64,000 bases of DNA from Streptococcus mitis. GTDB taxonomy: Bacteria > Bacillota > Bacilli > Lactobacillales > Streptococcaceae. Below the pieces are notes generated by a model. It was not told where the DNA came from, did not search any database, and saw nothing but the letters and a program-made list of their open reading frames with translations. The stretch covers positions 248,001-312,000 of the forward strand of contig NZ_CABEHV010000004.1 of the NCBI RefSeq assembly GCF_901542415.1. The letters run 5' to 3'. The position numbers and the translations under genes are program-made. This document shows, piece after piece, positions 1 through 8,132 of this stretch; within the stretch, counting starts at the first letter, position 1, and each line of letters starts with the position of its first letter.

Positions 1-680
1 GTTGAAATGACTTGCATGCGTTCAAATTCGCCAACACCATCGTAGATTAGAACCTCGATAGTGCTATTGAGTTCACAAATGAGATAAGCAATTTTATAAT
101 GGTTATGGAAAATAATATGGCGTGAGCCTGCTCCTGGCTGGCTATGATAGGTATAGAGCTTAGATAATTTTCCTTCTGAATCAAGATCGTAAGTAATTAC
201 TTGGTCAGTACCCAAGTCGCAGGTCACTAGATAGTGGTCAGGTGTTAAATCTGTATAGTGAACATGTGGAGAAGCTTGATTTTCATGTGGACCTTGGCCA
301 CTGTGTTGATCAACATCACTAAGTAGAAGATAACCATCTTCCTGACGTTTATAAACAAGGACTTGTCCCTTGTGGTAGTTGGCAGCATATACCAAATCAC
401 GCTTTTCATCCACAGCAACATAACAGTGGGGAGCTCCTTCTTCAACGACATGATTTAATAAAGTCCCGTCAGTTTGATAGGCTGCGACTCCCCCCTTATC
501 GTCTTGACTACCAACGGTGTATAAATGTTGGTGCTGGTCAAAGGCAAGGTAGGTCGGACTTGGCTCAGGTGCAAAAAGTTCTAGATTTGAAAGCTGACCA
601 GTTTCTGTATCAAAGTCAGCCTTGTAAATCCCTTGGGAAGTCCGACGTGTATAAGTTCCAAAATAAACAGTTTCTTTCAT
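1..680 (-). CDS. Lactonase family protein (6-phosphogluconolactonase-like), partial
   Basis: This minus-strand gene runs off the left edge. The 226 visible codons are about the N-terminal two thirds of a roughly 335-residue protein. They begin MKETVYFGTYTRR at ATG 680-678, behind a gagg Shine-Dalgarno. The repeated blade-like segments (YLAFDQHQHLYTVGS, YVAVDEKRDLVYAANYH, then SPHVHYTDLTPD) fit the seven-bladed beta-propeller lactonase family, which hydrolyses sugar lactones such as 6-phosphogluconolactone in the cytoplasm. No signal peptide is present. A minus-strand extended -10 (TATAAT, 709-714) lies 29 bp upstream of the start. The true substrate is unknown, and the family name is an inference from the fold. 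Confidence 0.82.
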   Translation of the reverse strand, partial: MKETVYFGTYTRRTSQGIYKADFDTETGQLSNLELFAPEPSPTYLAFDQHQHLYTVGSQDDKGGVAAYQTDGTLLNHVVEEGAPHCYVAVDEKRDLVYAANYHKGQVLVYKRQEDGYLLLSDVDQHSGQGPHENQASPHVHYTDLTPDHYLVTCDLGTDQVITYDLDSEGKLSKLYTYHSQPGAGSRHIIFHNHYKIAYLICELNSTIEVLIYDGVGEFERMQVIS

Positions 681-708
681 AACTTTACCTCTATATAAAG
701 ATAAGACT

Positions 709-714
709 ATTATA
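709..714 (-). promoter_or_regulatory. Extended -10 promoter of the lactonase gene
   Basis: On the minus strand, TATAAT is preceded by TGA one helical step upstream, 29 nt from the lactonase ATG. No convincing -35 is seen at the normal spacing. Confidence 0.5.
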
Positions 715-749
715 TCACAAAAATAAGCCAATTAAAGACATCCAATTAG

Positions 750-768
750 ATGTAAGCACTTTAAAAAA
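750..768 (+). repeat. 19-bp direct repeat, left copy (cre-like)
   Basis: The sequence atgtaagcactttaaaaaa occurs here and again, identically, at 2902-2920. The two copies bracket the peptide-binding gene. The core TGTAAGCACTTT resembles a degenerate CcpA catabolite-response element (consensus TGWAANCGNTNWCA), but the central CG is missing. Confidence 0.6.
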
Positions 769-837
769 ATAATTGATTGGTTTTTTGAAAAATATAATAA
801 TATTGAAATTGTTTTCCTTACTTTTCTTCTTAAAAGT

Positions 838-869
838 GCTATAATAATCCTATACAAATTGCAAAGGAG
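838..869 (+). promoter_or_regulatory. Promoter and RBS of the peptide-binding lipoprotein gene
   Basis: An extended -10 (TGC then TATAAT at 840-845) is followed by a strong aaaggag Shine-Dalgarno at 863-869, 6 nt before ATG 876. The -35 region is poor, as is usual for extended -10 promoters. Confidence 0.65.
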
Positions 870-875
870 TTTTTT

Positions 876-2858
876 ATGAAAAAACGTGTTTTCTTAGCAG
901 CAGGAGTTGCTGTACTCTCGGCAGCTGTTCTAGCAGCGTGTTCATCTGGTAATGGGAATAAGGAAGCAAATAAACCAGTTACTTATGCCTATGTATTTTC
1001 ATCAGATCCTTCGACTCTGGATTATACAGTTTCTGGAAATGTCAGCACTAAACAGGTCACAGGTAACGTTATTGACGGTTTGCTTGAAAATGACCAATAT
1101 GGGAATCTTGTTCCATCAGTTGCAGAAGATTGGACTGTTTCCAAAGATGGTTTGACCTATACCTATAAAATCCGTCAGGGTGTCAAATGGTATACCAATG
1201 AGGGGGAAGAGTATGGTGAAGTCAAGGCTCAAGACTTTGTGACTGGTCTGAAACACGCAGCAGATAAGAAATCAAAGGCTCTTTATCTTGTACAGGATTC
1301 TATCAAAGGATTGGATGACTATGTAAATGGGAAAACAACAGATTTTTCTAGTGTTGGGGTAAAAGCAACTGACGATTATACTGTAGTCTATACTTTGAAT
1401 CATCCAGAATCTTTCTGGAATTCAAAAACAACAATGGGAGTCCTTGCACCAGTTAATGAAGACTTTTTAGCTTCTAAAGGAGATGACTTTGGTAAACCCA
1501 CTGATGTTACGAGCATTCTCTACAACGGTCCTTATCTCCTCAAGGGTCTTACATCTAAGTCTTCTATCGAAATGACCAAAAATCAAAACTACTGGGATAA
1601 ACAAAATGTCTTTATTGATGATATCAAGTTATCCTTCTTTGATGGTCAAGATGCAGACTCTCTAGGACGCGGTTTTGATGAGGGACACTATCCAGCTGCA
1701 CCACTCTTTAAAAACTCTGCTAACTATGAACGTCTAAAAGAAAAATACAAGGATAATATTGTGTATGGTCAACAGCGTGGAGGAGTTTTTTATATCTCAA
1801 CCAATATCGACCGTGTAAATTACAATCACACTGCTAAAACAAGTGATACAGAAAAAACTTCTACTAAGAAAGCCTTGTTAAACAAAGATTTCCGTCAAGC
1901 CTTGGCTTTTGCGGTAGATCGTAAAGCAGGGATCTCTCAAGTATTTGGTGATGAAGTAGGACCTCGTAAGTTACGGACAAGTTTCACTCCTCCAACATTT
2001 GTACAAGTAGGAGATCAAACATTTGGTCAAGTTACTAAGACAGAATTGGATAAATTGGATAATGTCTGGAAAGATGTCAGTCTTGATGATGCCCAAGATT
2101 CACTTCATAATGTAGACAAGGCTAAAACTAAGTTTGAAGCTGCTAAGAAAACTCTTCAAGCTGATGGAGTACAGTTCCCAATTCATTTAGATTTGCCAAT
2201 TTCTTCATCAAATCCAGATTTTATTCGTCAGGTTCAGTCTTATAAACAATCCATTGAGGAAGCCTTAGGCTCTGACAATGTAGTTGTTGATATTCAACAA
2301 GTTTCTGATGACGAATTGGGAAGTATGACTACTCTAGCTACTTCCAATGCAAATACTGACTGGGATATTAATGCAGTCAGTGGTTGGACTCCAGACTTTG
2401 CAGATCCATCGACTTATCTAGATGTATTTGATCCAACTTCAGGTCCAAGTCTCCTAAGTGCTCTTGGTGTGGCACCAGGAACAGACAATCCAGTTATTAA
2501 AACAGTTGGATTGGATAAATACAAAGAACTGATTGATGATGCAAATAGTGAGAAAACAGACCTTCAAAAACGTTATTCCAAATATTCTAAGGCCCAAGCT
2601 TGGTTGTCAGATAGTGCACTTGTTATTCCAGTATACTCTGATGGTGCTCAAATGCTAGTGACGAAAATGGTTCCTGGCAGTGGTGCCGGTGGCTGGGTAG
2701 GTGACAAGACTAGTGAAAATAGCTACAAGTATCTGAAAATCCAAGATAAGATTGTCACTACTAAAGAAATGGATGAGTTCCGCAAGAAATTTGCTGATGA
2801 AAAAGCCAAATCCAACGCAGATTATCAGAAGAACTTAGACCGTCATATTCAAGACTAA
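876..2858 (+). CDS. Oligopeptide ABC transporter substrate-binding lipoprotein (AmiA/AliA/AliB family)
   Basis: This 660-residue extracellular lipoprotein is predicted to capture peptides for an Ami-type oligopeptide permease. It has a lipoprotein signal peptide with lipobox LAAC (lipidated Cys near residue 22). A family 5 extracellular solute-binding domain fills the rest. It carries the phrases typical of pneumococcal AmiA, AliA and AliB (NVIDGLLENDQYGN, FWNSKTTMGVLAPVN, NKDFRQALAFAVDR, PDFADPSTYLD). It matches no single one of these throughout, so it is best seen as an additional Ali-type paralogue of the kind found in S. mitis. It is monocistronic, with its own promoter and terminator and no permease genes nearby, so it presumably works with AmiCDEF encoded elsewhere. 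Ali proteins also sense peptides from other species; that role is an inference here. Confidence 0.93.
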   Translation: MKKRVFLAAGVAVLSAAVLAACSSGNGNKEANKPVTYAYVFSSDPSTLDYTVSGNVSTKQVTGNVIDGLLENDQYGNLVPSVAEDWTVSKDGLTYTYKIRQGVKWYTNEGEEYGEVKAQDFVTGLKHAADKKSKALYLVQDSIKGLDDYVNGKTTDFSSVGVKATDDYTVVYTLNHPESFWNSKTTMGVLAPVNEDFLASKGDDFGKPTDVTSILYNGPYLLKGLTSKSSIEMTKNQNYWDKQNVFIDDIKLSFFDGQDADSLGRGFDEGHYPAAPLFKNSANYERLKEKYKDNIVYGQQRGGVFYISTNIDRVNYNHTAKTSDTEKTSTKKALLNKDFRQALAFAVDRKAGISQVFGDEVGPRKLRTSFTPPTFVQVGDQTFGQVTKTELDKLDNVWKDVSLDDAQDSLHNVDKAKTKFEAAKKTLQADGVQFPIHLDLPISSSNPDFIRQVQSYKQSIEEALGSDNVVVDIQQVSDDELGSMTTLATSNANTDWDINAVSGWTPDFADPSTYLDVFDPTSGPSLLSALGVAPGTDNPVIKTVGLDKYKELIDDANSEKTDLQKRYSKYSKAQAWLSDSALVIPVYSDGAQMLVTKMVPGSGAGGWVGDKTSENSYKYLKIQDKIVTTKEMDEFRKKFADEKAKSNADYQKNLDRHIQD

Positions 2859-2861
2859 TCG

Positions 2862-2886
2862 AATCTCCTCTTTTGAGGGGATTTTT
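2862..2886 (+). terminator. Terminator of the peptide-binding gene
   Basis: An aatctcctc stem pairs with gaggggatt across a TTTT loop and is followed by a T run. It starts 3 nt after the stop codon. Confidence 0.8.
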
Positions 2887-2901
2887 TATGTCGCTGTCTC
2901 T

Positions 2902-2920
2902 ATGTAAGCACTTTAAAAAA
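2902..2920 (+). repeat. 19-bp direct repeat, right copy (cre-like)
   Basis: This is identical to 750-768. It sits just upstream of the extended -10 (TATAAT 2944-2949) that drives the AI-2E family gene, so it could be an operator for that gene or a scar of insertion of the peptide-binding gene. Confidence 0.6.
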
Positions 2921-2975
2921 GAGTTATTTTGACCTAAAAATGGTATAATGAGAGAATGACAGAAAGGAATTATAT

Positions 2976-4142
2976 ATGGAACAAAAAGAGAAACATTTTA
3001 GCCTATCTTGGTTTTTTAAGTGGTTTTTGGATAACAAGGCCATTACGGTATTTTTGGTAACCTTATTATTGGGACTGAATCTTTTTATTTTAAGTAAGAT
3101 TAGTTTTCTATTTTCACCTGTTTTGGACTTTTTGGCAGTTGTGATGTTACCAGTCATTCTATCTGGTTTGCTATATTATTTACTGAATCCCATTGTTGAT
3201 TGGATGGAGAAACACAAAATTAATCGTGTTATAGCTATCACTATTGTCTTTGTCATCATCGCTCTCTTTATCATTTGGGGCTTGGCAGTAGCGATTCCAA
3301 ATCTGCAACGTCAAGTTTTAACATTTGCAAGAAATGTACCAATCTATCTTGAAGATGCTGACAGGGTTATTGACGATTTGGTAACCAAGCGTTTACCAGA
3401 TGATTTCAGGCCTCAGTTAGAACAAGTTTTGACAAACTTCTCTAGTCAGGCTACAGTTTGGGCGAGCAAGGTTTCTTCTCAGGCAGTAAACTGGGTGAGT
3501 GCCTTTATTAGTGGGGCATCTCAAGTGATTGTTGCCTTGATTATCGTTCCTTTCATGCTCTTTTATCTCTTACGTGATGGGAAAGGCCTGCGTCACTATT
3601 TGACCCAATTCATGCCAACGAAATTGAAAGAACCTGTTGGACAAGTTTTATCAGATGTGAATCAGCAGTTGTCCAACTATGTTCGAGGACAAGTAACAGT
3701 GGCTATTATTGTTGCGGTAATGTTTATGATCTTCTTCAAGATTATCGGTCTACGTTATGCGGTTACGCTGGGTGTTACTGCTGGTATTTTAAATTTGGTT
3801 CCTTATCTTGGCAGCTTCCTAGCCATGCTTCCTGCCCTAGTATTGGGCTTGATTGCTGGGCCAGTCATGCTTTTGAAAGTAGTAATTGTCTTTATCGTAG
3901 AACAAACTATTGAAGGACGTTTTGTCTCTCCATTGATTTTGGGAAGTCAATTGAATATCCATCCCATTAATGTTCTCTTTGTCTTATTAACTTCAGGATC
4001 CATGTTTGGTATTTGGGGAGTTTTACTTGGTATTCCAGTTTATGCTTCTTCTAAGGTTGTGATTTCAGCCATTTTTGAGTGGTATAAGGTAGTCAGTGGT
4101 CTATATGAATTAGAGGGAGAGGAAATCAAGAGTGAACAATAG
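2976..4142 (+). CDS. AI-2E family transporter (PerM/YdbI-type membrane protein)
   Basis: This 388-residue integral membrane protein has about seven to eight hydrophobic segments: two near residues 25-75, one near 85-105, and a C-terminal cluster from about 195 to 370. The periplasm-facing amphipathic region (about 110-180, NLQRQVLTFARNVPIYLEDAD) and the C-terminal motif EQTIEGRFVSPLILG are typical of the AI-2E transporter/PerM family. Members have been linked to export or ion antiport, and the substrate here is unknown. ATG 2976 follows an aaagga Shine-Dalgarno and an extended -10 at 2944-2949. The gene overlaps the following TPR gene by 11 nt, which indicates one transcript. Confidence 0.88.
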   Translation: MEQKEKHFSLSWFFKWFLDNKAITVFLVTLLLGLNLFILSKISFLFSPVLDFLAVVMLPVILSGLLYYLLNPIVDWMEKHKINRVIAITIVFVIIALFIIWGLAVAIPNLQRQVLTFARNVPIYLEDADRVIDDLVTKRLPDDFRPQLEQVLTNFSSQATVWASKVSSQAVNWVSAFISGASQVIVALIIVPFMLFYLLRDGKGLRHYLTQFMPTKLKEPVGQVLSDVNQQLSNYVRGQVTVAIIVAVMFMIFFKIIGLRYAVTLGVTAGILNLVPYLGSFLAMLPALVLGLIAGPVMLLKVVIVFIVEQTIEGRFVSPLILGSQLNIHPINVLFVLLTSGSMFGIWGVLLGIPVYASSKVVISAIFEWYKVVSGLYELEGEEIKSEQ

Positions 4143-5361
4143 TCAACAGATGTTACATGCCTTGGAGAAGCAAGATTTAACTAAGGCTGAGCACTATTTC
4201 GTCAAAGCTTTAGAAAATGATCCAAGTGACCTTCTATATGAGTTAGCTACTTATCTTGAAGGGATTGGTTTTTATCCTCAAGCCAAGGAAATTTACCTGA
4301 AAATCGTAGAGGACTTTCCAGAGGTTAATCTTAATCTAGCATCTATTGCTAGTGAGGATGGTCAGATCGAAGAAGCTTTTGCTTACCTAGAGGAAATCCA
4401 ACCTGACAGCGACTGGTATGTTTCGGCTTTGGCTCTGAAGGCAGACCTTTACCAGCTGGAAGGTTTAACAGATGTGGCGCGTGAGAAATTACTGGAGGCT
4501 TTGAGTTATTCAGAGGATCCTCTCTTGATATTGGGCTTGGCAGAGTTGGATAGTGAGTTGGAAAATTACCAAGAGGCCATTCAAGGCTACGCCCAGTTAG
4601 ATAATCGTACTATTTATGAGCAAACAGGCATTTCTACCTATCAACGGATTGGCTTTGCCTATGCCCAGTTAGGGAAATTTGAAACGGCTACAGAGTTTTT
4701 AGAAAAAGCCCTGGAGTTAGAATACGATGACCTAACAGCTTTTGAGTTAGCCAGTCTTTGTTTTGATCAGGAAGAATACCAAAAAGCTGTCCTCTACTTT
4801 AAGCAACTTGATACCATTTCACCTGATTTTGAAGGATATGAGTATGGTTACAGTCAGGCCTTACATAAGGAGCATCAAGTTCAAGAAGCCCTGCGTATCG
4901 CTAAGCAAGGCTTAGAGAAAAATCCCTTTGAAACTCGCCTCTTGCTAGCTGCTTCACAATTCTCTTATGAATTGCATGATGCTAGTGGTGCAGAAAATTA
5001 CCTCCTTACTGCTAAAGAAGATGCTGAGGATACGGAAGAAATCTTACTCCGTCTAGCAACTATTTATCTGGAGCAGGAGCGTTATGAAGACATTCTAGAC
5101 TTGCAAAGTGAGGAGCCAGAAAATCTTTTGACCAAGTGGATGATTGCTCGTTCCTATCAAGAAATGGACGATTTGGATTCTGCCTACGAGCATTACCAAG
5201 AATTAGTAGGAGATTTGAAGGACAATCCAGAGTTTCTGGAACACTATATCTATCTCTTGCGTGAACTGGGCTACTTTGAGGAAGCAAAAGTCAATGCTCA
5301 AGCTTACTTAAAACTGGTTCCAGATGATGTGCAAATGCAAGAACTATTTGAGAGATTGTAA
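4132..5361 (+). CDS. Tetratricopeptide repeat protein (YpiA-like)
   Basis: This 409-residue soluble, acidic protein is built almost entirely of TPR helical hairpins (for example YEQTGISTYQRIGFAYAQLGKF, then ATEFLEKALELEYDD). TPR arrays are protein-interaction scaffolds, and no catalytic domain is present. The start is GTG 4132, inside the end of the upstream AI-2E gene, with a gagagga Shine-Dalgarno at about 4118; translation is therefore probably coupled. It has no signal peptide. The partner is unknown. The arrangement membrane protein plus TPR protein suggests, but does not show, that they act together. Confidence 0.85.
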   Translation: MNNSQQMLHALEKQDLTKAEHYFVKALENDPSDLLYELATYLEGIGFYPQAKEIYLKIVEDFPEVNLNLASIASEDGQIEEAFAYLEEIQPDSDWYVSALALKADLYQLEGLTDVAREKLLEALSYSEDPLLILGLAELDSELENYQEAIQGYAQLDNRTIYEQTGISTYQRIGFAYAQLGKFETATEFLEKALELEYDDLTAFELASLCFDQEEYQKAVLYFKQLDTISPDFEGYEYGYSQALHKEHQVQEALRIAKQGLEKNPFETRLLLAASQFSYELHDASGAENYLLTAKEDAEDTEEILLRLATIYLEQERYEDILDLQSEEPENLLTKWMIARSYQEMDDLDSAYEHYQELVGDLKDNPEFLEHYIYLLRELGYFEEAKVNAQAYLKLVPDDVQMQELFERL

Positions 5362-5373
5362 GAATATATTTTT

Positions 5374-5419
5374 AAAAACTGTATCTAATCATTTTTGATA
5401 GATATAGTTTTTCTTTTTT
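5374..5419 (+). terminator. Terminator after the TPR gene
   Basis: A 14-bp stem (aaaaactgtatcta with tagatatagttttt, one G-T pair) is followed by a T-rich tail. Confidence 0.85.
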
Positions 5420-5444
5420 AAAGAGAATTTTTTTACAAAAATTA

Positions 5445-5473
5445 TTGGTTATTTTGTTTATTTATGCTATAAT
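5445..5473 (+). promoter_or_regulatory. Promoter of the amino acid ABC transporter operon
   Basis: The -35 TTGGTT (5445-5450), a 17-bp spacer and an extended -10 TGC-TATAAT (5468-5473) stand 29 bp before the permease ATG. This decides the start of that gene: the in-frame TTG at 5445 is the -35 box and not a start codon. Confidence 0.8.
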
Positions 5474-5501
5474 AGGAACAATTATTTTTAGGAGGTGCAG
5501 T

Positions 5502-6143
5502 ATGTCTTATTTGTTTGAGATATTACCGAGTTTATTGAGCGGTGCAAGCATGACTTTACAGGTTTTTGCACTGGTCTTGATTTTTTCTATTCCCTTGGGC
5601 GTTTTGATTGCCTTTGCCTTGCAAGTCCATTGGAAGCCCCTCCATCATTTGATTAATATTTATATTTGGATTATGCGAGGCACACCCTTGCTCTTGCAAT
5701 TAATCTTTATCTATTATGTGCTGCCAAGTATTGGGATTCGTTTGGACCGTCTTCCTGCGGCTATCATTGCCTTTGTGTTGAATTATGCGGCTTACTTTGC
5801 TGAAATCTTCCGTGGAGGGATTGATACCATTCCTAAAGGTCAATATGAGGCTGCTAAGGTCTTGAAGTTCAGTCCTTTTGACACAGTGCGCTATATTATT
5901 TTGCCTCAGGTGACCAAAATTGTTCTTCCCAGTGTCTTTAATGAAGTCATGAGTCTGGTCAAGGATACTTCCTTGGTTTATGCTCTAGGCATTTCAGACC
6001 TTATCTTGGCTAGTAGAACAGCTGCAAACCGTGATGCTAGTCTGGTTCCTATGTTCTTGGCAGGAGCCATTTACTTGATTTTGATTGGTATTGTGACCAT
6101 TCTTGCCAAAAAAGTTGAGAAGAAGTACAGTTACTATAGATAG
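5502..6143 (+). CDS. Polar amino acid ABC transporter permease
   Basis: This 213-residue inner-membrane permease of the His/Glu/Gln/Arg family starts at ATG 5502 behind a perfect aggagg Shine-Dalgarno. It has about five transmembrane helices. The cytoplasmic EAA loop is clear (YEAAKVLKFSPFDTVRYIILP, about residues 123-143), as is the WIMRGTPLLLQ segment typical of the family. It is the first gene of a permease-ATPase-lipoprotein operon, with 9 nt to the next gene. In S. pneumoniae the corresponding system (AatB) has been reported to take up cystine or related amino acids; the specificity here is inferred from that resemblance. Confidence 0.92.
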   Translation: MSYLFEILPSLLSGASMTLQVFALVLIFSIPLGVLIAFALQVHWKPLHHLINIYIWIMRGTPLLLQLIFIYYVLPSIGIRLDRLPAAIIAFVLNYAAYFAEIFRGGIDTIPKGQYEAAKVLKFSPFDTVRYIILPQVTKIVLPSVFNEVMSLVKDTSLVYALGISDLILASRTAANRDASLVPMFLAGAIYLILIGIVTILAKKVEKKYSYYR

Positions 6144-6152
6144 GAGGCTGCC

Positions 6153-6782
6153 ATGTTAGAATTACGAAATATCAATAAAGGCTTTGGTGAAAAGCAAATT
6201 TTGTCCAATTTCAGTCTAAAAATTCCTGAAAAGCAAATCCTAGCTATCGTTGGGCCTTCGGGTGGAGGTAAGACAACTCTCTTACGTATGCTTGCAGGTC
6301 TTGAAACCATTGATTCAGGGCAAATCTTTTATAATGGAGAACCTTTAGAATTGGATGAACTGGAGAAGCGCAATCTACTGGGATTTGTATTCCAAGATTT
6401 TCAACTGTTCCCTCATTTATCTGTTCTAGATAATTTGACCTTATCGCCTGTGAAAACCATGGGAATGAAGCAGGATGAGGCTGAGCTGAAAGCGCGAGGT
6501 CTTTTGGAACAATTAGGACTGGCAGGACATGCAGATGCCTATCCATTCTCACTATCAGGTGGGCAAAAGCAGCGGGTAGCCTTGGCGCGTGCTATGATGA
6601 TTGACCCGGAAATCATTGGCTACGATGAACCAACTTCTGCCCTAGATCCAGAATTACGCTTGGAAGTGGAAAAACTAATCTTGCAAAATAGGGAACTTGG
6701 AATGACACAGATTGTGGTTACCCACGATTTACAATTTGCGGAAAATATCGCAGATCAGATTCTCAAGGTTGAGCCCAAGTAG
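6153..6782 (+). CDS. Polar amino acid ABC transporter ATP-binding protein
   Basis: This 209-residue ATPase subunit carries Walker A GPSGGGKTT (about residue 33), Q-loop VFQDFQLF, signature LSGGQKQR, Walker B IIGYDEPTSALDP and the H-switch VVTHD. It is short compared with the usual 240 residues because it lacks a C-terminal extension, which is common in this subfamily. It energises the permease encoded just upstream. ATG 6153 follows taggagg. The stop codon overlaps the Shine-Dalgarno of the next gene. Confidence 0.94.
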   Translation: MLELRNINKGFGEKQILSNFSLKIPEKQILAIVGPSGGGKTTLLRMLAGLETIDSGQIFYNGEPLELDELEKRNLLGFVFQDFQLFPHLSVLDNLTLSPVKTMGMKQDEAELKARGLLEQLGLAGHADAYPFSLSGGQKQRVALARAMMIDPEIIGYDEPTSALDPELRLEVEKLILQNRELGMTQIVVTHDLQFAENIADQILKVEPK

Positions 6783-6791
6783 GAGGTGCCA

Positions 6792-7631
6792 ATGACTAAT
6801 AAGAAAATTGCTTTAGTATTGGTTTCGCTCCTAACCCTCTTTTTAACTGCATGTACTCAGAAGGCTAGTGATCCCAAGCAGGATAATTGGGATAAGTATC
6901 AAGAGCAGGGGACCATTACTATTGGTTTTGACAATACCTTTGTACCTATGGGATTTGAAGAAAAGAATGGCCAATATACAGGCTTTGATATTGACTTAGC
7001 ACAAGCTGTCTCTGAAAAAATAGGTTTTAAGGTTCAATTTCAGCCAATTGACTGGGATATGAAGGAAACGGAACTACAAAATGGAACTATAGACGCCATC
7101 TGGAATGGCTATTCTGCCACTGATGAACGCCGAGAGAAGGTTGCCTTTAGCATTCCATATATGGAAAATCAGCAAGTTCTGGTGACGAAAAAAAGCCAGC
7201 AAATCCATTCAGTAGAGGATATGAAGGATAAGACCTTGGGAGCGCAAGCCGGTTCCTCTGGTTATTTAGACTTTGAAGCTCAGCCAGATTTACTGAAAAG
7301 TCGTGTCAAAGACCAGAAGGCTAATCAGTACCAGAGTTTCAATGAAGCCTTGATTGACTTAAAAAATGACCGTATTGATGCTTTGTTGATTGACCGAGTG
7401 TATGCCAATTATTATCTTCAGTCTGAAGGAATATTAAGTGACTACAATGTCTTTTCAGCAGGATTTGAAAGTGAATCCTTTGCGGTCGGAGTTAGACCAG
7501 CAGACAAGAGATTATTGCAAGCATTAAACCAAGCCTTTATTCAACTATACCAAGAAGGGAAGTTCCAAGAAATCAGCCAGAAATGGTTTGGAGAAGATGT
7601 AGCAACCAAAGAAGTGAAGGATGGAAAATAA
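6792..7631 (+). CDS. aatB: Amino acid ABC transporter substrate-binding lipoprotein
   Basis: This 279-residue lipoprotein has lipobox LTAC (Cys about 21) and an extracellular solute-binding family 3 domain, with the marker phrases GFDIDLAQAVSEKIG and WDMKETELQNGTIDAIWNGYSATDERREKVAFS. It starts at ATG 6792, 5 nt after an aggagg Shine-Dalgarno (6781-6786); a GTG two codons earlier lies within the Shine-Dalgarno and is unlikely. It is the last gene of the transporter operon and delivers the amino acid to the permease. The symbol follows the pneumococcal gene with the same operon layout and is given with moderate confidence. The ligand is not provable from sequence. Confidence 0.88.
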   Translation: MTNKKIALVLVSLLTLFLTACTQKASDPKQDNWDKYQEQGTITIGFDNTFVPMGFEEKNGQYTGFDIDLAQAVSEKIGFKVQFQPIDWDMKETELQNGTIDAIWNGYSATDERREKVAFSIPYMENQQVLVTKKSQQIHSVEDMKDKTLGAQAGSSGYLDFEAQPDLLKSRVKDQKANQYQSFNEALIDLKNDRIDALLIDRVYANYYLQSEGILSDYNVFSAGFESESFAVGVRPADKRLLQALNQAFIQLYQEGKFQEISQKWFGEDVATKEVKDGK

Positions 7632-7641
7632 AATAGATAGC

Positions 7642-7680
7642 AAGCCTAGTTTTGTCTTTAAAACTGGGCCTTGTTTTTTT
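7642..7680 (+). terminator. Terminator of the amino acid transporter operon
   Basis: An imperfect stem (aagcctagtttt with aaaactgggcctt) is followed by an eight-base T run. Confidence 0.75.
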
Positions 7681-8132
7681 ATAGACTTTATTTTATAAAG
7701 CTGGAGGAACTTCTAGATTTTACAGCTATTTTGGGATCTTGTGCATCTAGCTTCATTCTGTAATCCCTTATCTATTGCTAAAAGTCAATGAAGACCTGAT
7801 AAAAAATATCAGAAAATTCGTTTTTGTAATCAAATCATATGAGTAATCAAATAATATAGAAAACATGTGAATTAATATAAATTATATTTTTGTAAGGGCT
7901 TACTAGAAGATGGAGTTTGTGAAATTACGGTAAATTCGCAAACTAAGTTCCACCGCTAGTAGAAGTGGAAGTTAGTCTGATAAAAATCCTAAAAACCAGT
8001 GGAAATCCGTGTCAGGGTAAGTTCCACTGGTTTTACTAATGCTTGATTTCATCGCTTTTGTAACCAAAAGGAATCGAAAAAAAGAGCGCACAAAATCCCC
8101 TCATCTGAAAGCGTTTCAGATTAAGTTCCGCT
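7681..8132. other. Non-coding stretch with clustered hairpins left of the IS30 element
   Basis: I find no credible gene in this 450-bp AT-rich interval. From 7911 on it is a series of inverted repeats: gtttgtgaa/ttcgcaaac (7917-7945), ttccac/gtggaa (7945-7980), a perfect 13-bp stem aaaaccagtggaa/ttccactggtttt (7992-8034) and ctgaaa/tttcag (8105-8119). The motif ttccac or gtggaa recurs in each, which suggests degenerate IS-end material. Confidence 0.6.
7945..7980 (+). repeat. Outer hairpin repeat, left copy
   Basis: A short hairpin (aagttccac ... gtggaagtt) is followed by agtctga. Its reverse complement, with a few differences, lies at 9406-9443 on the other side of the IS30 element, so the IS sits inside a second, larger inverted repeat. 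Confidence 0.55.

Noticed and set aside
5445..5501. Longer N-terminus for the amino acid permease, starting at TTG 5445.
   Set aside because: That TTG is the -35 box of a well-formed promoter, and ATG 5502 has a perfect aggagg site.
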